A program made the translations under genes and the position numbers. From Saccoglossus kowalevskii (taxonomy: Eukaryota > Hemichordata > Enteropneusta > Harrimaniidae): 12,424 nt of DNA. The notes beneath the pieces were generated by a model, which was not told the DNA's origin, made no database searches, and worked only from the letters and a program-made list of their open reading frames with translations. The stretch lies in the NCBI RefSeq assembly GCF_000003605.2, contig NW_003135857.1, positions 10,971 to 23,394 of the forward strand. The letters run 5' to 3'. Numbering within the stretch: the stretch's first letter is position 1; each line of letters opens with the position of its first letter. Of the stretch, positions 9,301-12,424 are shown one piece after another.

Positions 9301-12034
9301 AAGTAATCAATTCATATTTTAAATTGACCAAGGTTATGTCAGAGATAATATTGAAAACATAATGGCAGTCTGTAGTCTATTTGACATCTTCTGACACAAC
9401 TTATATCAGATATGTTGCTATCTCTAGTTGCTTTTGCAATGTATGCTACAGAATTTATTTAATGTTTACAACGAAAGATTTTTTCCAGTAGAGCAACACA
9501 TCCAAGATTGTTTACCTCGTCTTTGGAATTATCCACCGTTTCCACGTCCATCGGTTCTTCTTTTATTCGGCTGATGAATGTAAATGCTTCTCTGTCGTGG
9601 CTCTCCGCTAAGTTGATAACCGACATGACGGGCGGCAGGAGGTGAGACGTAGCGGAACTGGTTATAGATATACCACTTACGCCAACTGCCATTATTAGCT
9701 GTCAAACGATCATAGCAAAAGTTAACAGTGCGTACTGCAGAAATGAGAGTGCATCTTTTCTATCATGATGTAGGTGAGTTTTTGGTTCTCGAGTTGCACA
9801 TGACAAGTATCAACATTCTCACAAGCAAAGTACTATAGAGCAGTATTAAATTTTAGGGTTTGTGTTTCAGTTTATTATTGAATAACATTTTTTTTATTAT
9901 ACACATCCAGGATGTCTTGAAAAGTTTACAAAATGTTTGTAAAATACATCACTGATAAAGTGGAACAAAATTCATTTATCTATTTACAATAACTTGAAAT
10001 ATGTAGATTACAAGACATGTGACAGGCTAACAGCCAAGAACATCCATTAAACAAACTGGTCCACAAAAACTATGAAATTAACCTCTGTTTTTCCAATTGC
10101 TGAATCAATACTACTGTTCTCTCATGTAACAATGCAACCAGAGAACTTGGAAGTCAGATCTATACAGGTTAATACTTAAATTATCTGAGATTGACAAGAT
10201 GTGAACTATGTACTGCGATAAATACAACCCAGCAACACCTCACTGTTAACAATGATGCATTACATCAGAACTGAATCCCTCAGCTACATTGCTATATAAT
10301 ATTATATTTGGAGACGGGTTGTATGTTTCAATCACTTTCTCATCAATACACTGCAGCACAGAATTTATTACTGTATTAACACATACCATAACAGATACTC
10401 AACTCACCTCTATACATTGCTTCACCCAGAAATGTGTACTCATCGCCTCCCAGTTCTGTGAACATGTGATGTACAGCAGCCGATCGTAAATGCGTCGTCG
10501 CATACTGTTATCAAACACCTATTTGCAGAGAAACAGATTGATATTAAAGTCAGAGTAAGTATACTTGATTTGAGAGCACAATAGACTATGTGCAATTTTA
10601 AATCAGTCCACAAGCATACTTAACATGAGATCTCAACATATTATGTCATTGTGTAATACAATATCTGTGCTGGCATATCAAAACAAATGAAATCGGGCAA
10701 TAGGGTGGACGGAATGGACATTTTGGTGTGTCCAGGTGGGGGCTATACACTGTCATATCATACAAGATTAAATAAAATTATGCAACTTACTTCAAAAAAT
10801 TTTTCTCTGATGTGTGGCTGAGTACATCGTAGTCCTGCTAGAAATGCTGGTTCTAATTTGGCTGTCAATTCAGTACCAGTCAAACTGTCATCCCTAGATG
10901 CAGTAGTAAGGGTTAATTAGACGATGTTAAAAATAAAACACAGAAATGAGAATTTAAAGGTCTCCAGATTAAATGTGAAAAAAATATACTTTCAGACAAT
11001 AGAATATGTATCTTTATTGATTGCCATTGTTCCACTAAAAATATGTAAACCCAACAAAAAACACATTTAGATCACACAAATACAGCAAGCTTTGAAAACA
11101 TAATTAGTACCACACAGCATCATATAGAAAACATAATACACAAATTGAGACGCAACTCCAATTGCATCATGGTCTATTACTATCATCCATGCATTATCCC
11201 CACCACAGGATACTAGCTACATTTCGTAATGCACAACACAAAATGACGAACCCAATAATCTGAAGACATGATGACATGATCACGATCAAATCGAACATTG
11301 ACATTTATTTTCTGGGTCGTTTCATTTCACTTTGACTTACCTATACACGTAATTGACTAAATCTAAGAACTGTGCGTTCAGTTCAAGATCATCTGGAAAT
11401 CTCTTTTCAACAAAGTGCATCATTTTAACAAGTAATATGGATTTCTCACGCTGTGAAGGTGACTGGTTGATAGCGATAGGTGTCTGAAATTGAAGCAATA
11501 TTCAGAAATTATTTCTCACACAAATCATAGTGATAGGGGGTCACAAAGATCATGAAAAATTAAATTTTGTAGCAGTGAAAATTTCTCTGTTTTCCTATGA
11601 CAGTGCCAGTGACTTTTGCAAAATTTTGTTTTGTATGAATGATACAGAATCTTCAAATCAGGAATTTTTTTTAGTAGTTAGTGTTTTTGACAAATGCCTG
11701 ATAATCTGTCTCATTTCAAACCTTCTTATGGTTATCGACAGACCTTTTTAGAGTTCTGTAATGCATTCAGTTAGAAGAAGTGTCATTGCCATGCATATGG
11801 ATGCAAGTTTGTATCGTGTGATTTCAACAGTAGTTTTATATCGTGTAATACCACGTACCTTCACTTTAATCCAGTCATCCACCATCTTGGTGATAGCTTT
11901 CAATACTTTAGACTCAGGGGATTTCTCTATTAACGTCATAATCAATTGGATGAAATTACGTCTCATTTCGCTGCTCATGACGCCCACTCGATTCTTAACC
12001 AGATCCAAACTTACGATCAATAGTTCGCTGGCAA
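238..12034 (-). CDS. TRRAP: TRRAP/Tra1 pseudokinase scaffold, internal part (20 exons, both ends outside window)
   Basis: This is the central to C-terminal part of TRRAP, the PIKK-family pseudokinase that acts in the nucleus as the activator-binding scaffold of SAGA and NuA4/TIP60 acetyltransferase complexes. Twenty exons join at 12034-11859, 11483-11341, 10893-10791, 10518-10408, 9698-9516, 9242-9075, 7612-7493, 7168-7025, 6928-6785, 6339-6181, 5039-4812, 4409-4314, 3933-3838, 3540-3422, 3123-3006, 2517-2402, 1868-1656, 1308-1198, 771-583 and 386-238. They give 2886 nt and 961 complete codons without a stop, and every junction is in phase. Fragment residues 1-177 are helical solenoid, 178-294 a polar linker, and about 335-961 FAT domain. 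Landmarks recalled from the vertebrate protein include ELNAQFLDLVNYVYR, QEEDMWAGLWQKRCK, EWRRLPNVVSH, IESTNLKYFTKEMTAEFYAL and CRHQNESKSRKYLAKVLWLL. The pseudokinase and FATC domains are not in view. All junctions are canonical except one GC donor. Nothing suggests a pseudogene. Confidence 0.97.
583..771 (-). CDS. TRRAP: TRRAP exon 19 of 20 (FAT domain)
   Basis: The acceptor is catatag|G and the donor ATG|GTGAGT. It completes Arg 849, has 62 codons (residues 850-911) and ends with TG of Trp 912. It contains AITCYLHACRHQNESKSRKY, LAKVLWLLTYDD and EAVDKYCVGIPAIQWLP, almost vertebrate-like. Confidence 0.97.
772..1197 (-). other. GC-AG intron exon 18 to exon 19, 426 bases
   Basis: It starts GCAAGT and ends ATATAG. 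The interior is AT-rich with nothing recognisable apart from the unusual donor. Confidence 0.88.
1196..1197 (-). other. Non-canonical GC splice donor (GC-AG intron)
   Basis: On the minus strand exon 18 ends GAAAG and the intron opens GCAAGTATAG. Only this cut restores the arginine codon AG|G and the conserved RQ..GV.AITCYLHACRHQ reading across the junction. The nearest GT (4 bases further, GTATAG) would insert four bases and give an immediate TAA in exon 19. The AAG|GCAAGT context is the strong form expected for GC donors. Confidence 0.92.
1198..1308 (-). CDS. TRRAP: TRRAP exon 18 of 20 (FAT domain; ends at a GC donor)
   Basis: The acceptor is ataaacag|A. The first base completes Arg 812 (AG|A); 36 codons follow (residues 813-848) and the exon ends with AG of Arg 849. 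It reads SDEANKAFSAAVQMHDTLVK and AWALWGEYLEGIFTRE. The donor is AAG|GCAAGT instead of GT; see the splice-site entry. Confidence 0.94.
1309..1655 (-). other. Intron exon 17 to exon 18, 347 bases
   Basis: It starts GTGAGT and ends AAACAG. A minus-strand 63-codon open frame (1427-1618) lies in it. Its product resembles nothing in TRRAP, and exons 17 and 18 join perfectly without it. Confidence 0.85.
1656..1868 (-). CDS. TRRAP: TRRAP exon 17 of 20 (FAT domain, very conserved)
   Basis: The acceptor is tttctag|A and the donor AAG|GTGAGT. It completes Arg 741 (AG|A), has 70 codons (residues 742-811) and leaves AG of the next arginine. It contains IHTIPSVPIVDCFQKIRQQV, MAGTMGKNE, LEVIESTNLKYFTKEMTAEF and ALKGMFLAQ, one of the least changed stretches in this fragment. 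Confidence 0.97.
1869..2401 (-). other. Intron exon 16 to exon 17, 533 bases
   Basis: It starts GTAATG and ends TTTCTAG, very AT-rich. The 72-codon plus-strand open frame at 2031-2249 is Phe/Leu/Asn-rich, as expected of AT-rich non-coding DNA. Nothing else is seen. Confidence 0.85.
2402..2517 (-). CDS. TRRAP: TRRAP exon 16 of 20 (FAT domain)
   Basis: The acceptor, after a T-rich tract, is ttttgacag|CAA; the donor is CAG|GTAATG. It starts in phase 0, has 38 codons (residues 703-740) and ends with AG of an arginine codon. It contains AMLGVHASAQSIIYYAKIAR and KQGLTGACLDWL. The GACLDWL end differs most from vertebrates. Confidence 0.95.
2518..3005 (-). other. Intron exon 15 to exon 16, 488 bases
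   Basis: It starts GTAAGT and ends TTTTGACAG. A plus-strand 86-codon open frame (2515-2775) has no family I recognise and is judged chance. No repeat or RNA gene was seen. Confidence 0.8.
3006..3123 (-). CDS. TRRAP: TRRAP exon 15 of 20 (FAT domain)
   Basis: The acceptor is tattccag|G and the donor CCA|GTAAGT. The first base completes Arg 663 (AG|G); 39 codons follow (residues 664-702). It reads NRLPMVSDDLSHWSDIFMWR, then QHHYQAIVQSYE, and ends AQHDP in phase 0. Confidence 0.96.
3422..3540 (-). CDS. TRRAP: TRRAP exon 14 of 20 (FAT domain)
   Basis: The acceptor is ttcatcag|GCC and the donor GAG|GTCAGT. It starts in phase 0 and ends with AG of an arginine codon (39 codons, residues 624-662). 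It contains AAQRIIELQEAAQIHQGLQ, GRNSSIHDMK and VKTW. Confidence 0.96.
3838..3933 (-). CDS. TRRAP: TRRAP exon 13 of 20 (FAT domain)
   Basis: The acceptor is ttttcag|ATC, phase 0-0, exactly 32 codons (residues 592-623). It reads IERLVEMSSKQAIKEWRRLP and NVVSHIHTPLLQ. The donor CAA|GTAGGC is the weakest GT donor in the window (no G at -1, poor +4 to +6), but the next exon continues in phase at the expected AAQRIIELQEAAQ. Confidence 0.95.
3934..4313 (-). other. Intron exon 12 to exon 13, 380 bases
   Basis: It starts GTGAGC and ends TTTTCAG. AT-rich, nothing recognisable. Confidence 0.85.
4314..4409 (-). CDS. TRRAP: TRRAP exon 12 of 20 (FAT domain)
   Basis: The acceptor is tctgaag|GTT and the donor CTG|GTGAGC, phase 0-0, exactly 32 codons (residues 560-591). 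It reads VELSCPREMAWRVNLYRGYL and AICHPDEHHLNL, close to the vertebrate sequence. Confidence 0.97.
4410..4811 (-). other. Intron exon 11 to exon 12, 402 bases
   Basis: It starts GTAACT and ends CTGAAG. Only a short ATGGG/CCCAT inverted pair near 4560-4575 was seen; no gene. Confidence 0.85.
4812..5039 (-). CDS. TRRAP: TRRAP exon 11 of 20 (FAT domain, longest exon here)
   Basis: The acceptor is attgacag|GCA and the donor CAG|GTAACT, phase 0-0, 76 codons (residues 484-559), the longest exon in the window. It reads AMSKARTEH, SPSVFPEYRLWEEHWIRCSE, FGNAKGHTNPHLVLESAWRV and MKEAVAQ. The methionine in AMSK is internal, not a start: the codon before it (GCA) belongs to the exon and the AG acceptor sits directly in front. 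Confidence 0.97.
5040..6180 (-). other. Intron exon 10 to exon 11, 1141 bases
   Basis: It starts GTATGT and ends TTGACAG. I see no gene in it. The only structures are a perfect 12-base palindrome TGTACATGTACA at 5866-5877 and the short inverted pair AGTAC/GTACT near 5720. Confidence 0.85.
6181..6339 (-). CDS. TRRAP: TRRAP exon 10 of 20 (FAT domain)
   Basis: The acceptor is atctgtag|GAA and the donor ATG|GTATGT, phase 0-0, 53 codons (residues 431-483). It contains LQEEDMWAGLWQKRCKFPET and AIAYEQQGFFEQAQNAYEM, the TPR-like repeat recognised throughout TRRAP/Tra1. Confidence 0.97.
6340..6784 (-). other. Intron exon 9 to exon 10, 445 bases
   Basis: It starts GTGAGA and ends TCTGTAG. AT-rich with A and T runs; nothing recognisable. 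Confidence 0.85.
6785..6928 (-). CDS. TRRAP: TRRAP exon 9 of 20 (FAT domain)
   Basis: The acceptor is atttcag|TAC and the donor CAG|GTGAGA, phase 0-0, 48 codons (residues 383-430). It begins YLGKTHNLWHRCTLMLEQ and ends YEQDSIVPPQQ. The middle, FHAALRPRAASD, is less conserved than its surroundings. Confidence 0.96.
7025..7168 (-). CDS. TRRAP: TRRAP exon 8 of 20 (FAT domain, N-terminal)
   Basis: The acceptor is gtttgcag|GGT and the donor AAG|GTATGA, phase 0-0, 48 codons (residues 335-382). Landmarks are EIVPFLCSGSHQ, ECQPSSINTFVEAIS and CVPAIPIRPCVLK, all at the expected place and order. Confidence 0.97.
7169..7492 (-). other. Intron exon 7 to exon 8, 324 bases
   Basis: It starts GTAAGT and ends TTTGCAG. 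The plus-strand frame at 7420-7608 overlaps exon 7 in antisense and is not credible. Nothing else was seen. Confidence 0.85.
7493..7612 (-). CDS. TRRAP: TRRAP exon 7 of 20 (just before or at FAT start)
   Basis: The acceptor is ttttcag|ACT and the donor ACT|GTAAGT, phase 0-0, 40 codons (residues 295-334). The core LFPRLWKILTDRQQ is a strong TRRAP signature, preceded by FLKAVSQLCH and HQLWIDLFP. Confidence 0.96.
8152..8176. repeat. Internal GGCC hairpin of the repeat unit
   Basis: AAAATGGCC (8152-8160) and GGCCATTTT (8168-8176) are perfect 9-base complements around a 7-base loop. The same design recurs at 8308-8324 as TGGCC, a 7-base loop and GGCCA, so the hairpin seems to belong to the repeated unit. 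Confidence 0.75.
8478..8510. repeat. Tail hairpin of the intronic repeat
   Basis: Inner arms TTCGGAC (8487-8493) and GTCCGAA (8497-8503) are perfect complements around a TGC loop. Outer arms GTCCCCG (8478-8484) and CGGAGAC (8504-8510) pair with one mismatch, separated from the inner stem by two unpaired bases. It corresponds in position to the 167-197 hairpin of the first repeat. Confidence 0.75.
8662..8695. repeat. Bulged hairpin, TATACC...GGTATA
   Basis: Inner arms ATTGGGT (8672-8678) and ACCCAAT (8683-8689) surround the loop GTTT. Outer arms TATACC (8662-8667) and GGTATA (8690-8695) continue the stem after a 4-base bulge on the left side. Total 13 base pairs, all perfect. It lies outside the repeat at 7870-8515 and could be a relic of a palindromic mobile element. 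Confidence 0.65.
9075..9242 (-). CDS. TRRAP: TRRAP exon 6 of 20 (acidic/polar linker into helices)
   Basis: The acceptor is tatcacag|GAA and the donor AAG|GTAAGA, phase 0-0, 56 codons (residues 239-294). It opens with the acidic EVEIDIEL, runs through a Ser/His/Gln-rich region (about residues 248-275) that is probably disordered, and re-enters the conserved fold with RHGKFIESVREIK. The vertebrate protein has the same plan, an acidic EVEIDIEL-like stretch and then H/D-KF..TLREVK. Confidence 0.92.
9516..9698 (-). CDS. TRRAP: TRRAP exon 5 of 20 (divergent linker)
   Basis: The acceptor is gtttgacag|CTA and the donor GAG|GTAAAC, phase 0-0, 61 codons (residues 178-238). The conserved anchor is SVINLAESHDREAF; the flanks are Ser/Thr-rich and then acidic. 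IKEEP (Lys 223 of the fragment) fits the ψKxE SUMO-site consensus. I recall a VKQEP-like segment at this place in vertebrates. The reading is fixed by in-phase junctions and by NLAESHDR; the N-terminal third (GVSGISITSSATS) is poorly conserved. Confidence 0.9.
9699..10407 (-). other. Intron exon 4 to exon 5, 709 bases
   Basis: It starts GTGAGT and ends TTTGACAG. It is AT-rich with no recognisable gene. The only structure seen is the small hairpin TTTACAAA-ATG-TTTGTAAA at 9925-9943. Confidence 0.85.
10408..10518 (-). CDS. TRRAP: TRRAP exon 4 of 20 (HEAT solenoid)
   Basis: The acceptor is gcaaatag|GTG and the donor GAG|GTGAGT, phase 0 on both sides, 37 codons (residues 141-177). It reads VFDNSMRRRIYDRLLYITCS and then QNWEAMSTHFWVKQCIE, almost identical to the vertebrate protein as recalled. 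Confidence 0.97.
10791..10893 (-). CDS. TRRAP: TRRAP exon 3 of 20 (HEAT solenoid)
   Basis: The acceptor is gcatctag|GG and the donor GAA|GTAAGT. The first base finishes the arginine codon AG|G; 34 codons follow (residues 107-140) and the exon ends in phase 0. It contains TGTELTAKLEPAFLAGLRCT and then REKFFE, as in vertebrate TRRAP. Confidence 0.96.
10894..11340 (-). other. Intron exon 2 to exon 3, 447 bases
   Basis: It starts GTAAGT and ends GCATCTAG. The only structure seen is a perfect tandem duplication of GACATGAT at 11265-11280. Confidence 0.85.
11341..11483 (-). CDS. TRRAP: TRRAP exon 2 of 20 (HEAT solenoid)
   Basis: The acceptor is aatttcag|ACA and the donor TAG|GTAAGT. The exon starts in phase 0 and ends with AG, the first two bases of an arginine codon (phase 2). 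It covers fragment residues 59-105. The hallmark is REKSILLVKMMHFVEKRFPD followed by ELNAQFLDLVNYVYR, nearly invariant among animal TRRAPs as I recall them. Confidence 0.96.
11484..11858 (-). other. Intron exon 1 to exon 2, 375 bases
   Basis: It starts GTACGT and ends ATTTCAG. A short direct repeat, TATCGTGT, occurs twice (about 11813 and 11839) close to the donor. The plus-strand frame at 11530-11751 is AT-rich and not credible. Confidence 0.85.
11859..12034 (-). CDS. TRRAP: TRRAP exon 1 of 20 in window (HEAT solenoid)
   Basis: The acceptor is catatag|TT and the donor AAG|GTACGT. The exon opens with two bases completing a split codon, then 58 codons (fragment residues 1-58), and ends in phase 0. 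It reads ASELLIVSLDLVKNRVGVMS, then IEKSPESKVLKAITKMVDDW, matching the helical stretch before the vertebrate REKS..ELNAQFLDLVNYVYR segment. The preceding exon is beyond the window. Confidence 0.93.
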
Positions 12035-12424
12035 CTATATGAAGACAGAAAAAAAAAGCAACAAGAATCAATAATTATAAAAGATCATAGAAATGTTCAC
12101 AGACAAAAAGTCAGAATTCCATGATTTGGATAATTAAAGTCAAAATTCTATTTTTCAACACAATAAACAACTTAGTGAGTAATCAATGAAAAACCATTTA
12201 TGCGCTATTTTAGAAGTCCATGCACTAAAGATCAAGTATGAAACAAGTGTAAAAGTCATTGTTTCTGCACACAACATTTGAATGTTACCATGACAGTCGG
12301 CTTAATCAGTGAATGCTGTGGCAAAATATAAAATTGTTTTAGTTGGTATAACTTCTAAAGACTGTTGAATCAACTTTTATTGCAGATGTCTTTCTGACAG
12401 AGCAAATATGGCACAAGATATCAA
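12035..12424 (-). other. 3' part of the upstream intron (continues past window)
   Basis: It ends CATATAG at exon 1. I find no exon in these 390 bases. The preceding exon must end one base into a codon (phase 1). Confidence 0.8.

Noticed and set aside
10700-10745. GGTGGACGGAATGGACA segment as a third copy of the repeat tail
   Set aside because: It has GGAC words but no ATAAG hairpin and no CTAA end; similarity is too short.
11761-12042. 93-codon plus-strand open frame
   Set aside because: Antisense shadow of TRRAP exon 1.

Overview
The window is a stretch of an AT-rich animal nuclear genome. It lies entirely inside one large multi-exon gene on the minus strand. Twenty coding exons, with 19 complete introns, can be chained between positions 12034 and 238. 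Together they give an uninterrupted 961-codon internal fragment whose sequence I recognise as TRRAP (transformation/transcription domain-associated protein, Tra1 in yeast), the giant pseudokinase scaffold of the SAGA and NuA4/TIP60 histone acetyltransferase complexes. Neither the start nor the stop codon is inside the window. Upstream exons lie beyond 12424 and the C-terminal FAT end, kinase-like domain and FATC lie below position 1.

Layout, in direction of transcription (high to low coordinates). Exons 1-4 (12034-10408) encode the last alpha-helical HEAT-type solenoid part. Exons 5-6 (9698-9075) hold a polar, acidic linker with a KxE-type motif. Exons 7-20 (7612-238) encode the start and most of the FAT domain, a chain of TPR-like helical pairs that is almost vertebrate-like in sequence. 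All exons are flanked by AG acceptors and GT donors except exon 18, which uses a GC donor. Introns are mostly 96-709 bases; the two longest are 1141 and 1462 bases.

Non-coding content. Two introns carry what look like relatives of one interspersed repeat family in the same orientation (plus strand, antisense to the gene): 1-about 205 and about 7870-8515. Both end in a GGAC/GCAC-rich segment followed by ATAAG..., a GC-rich hairpin and ...CTAA. The second also contains degenerate units of roughly 120-155 bases, two of which carry a GGCC hairpin. The intron also holds a separate 34-base bulged hairpin (8662-8695). I see no RNA genes, promoter, CRISPR array, virus or independent second gene.

The organism is a metazoan, and probably an invertebrate: TRRAP is close to the vertebrate protein, but the gene is compact and AT-rich, and the hairpin-tailed repeats resemble those I know from marine invertebrates such as molluscs, hemichordates or lancelets. 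I cannot settle the phylum from this window.
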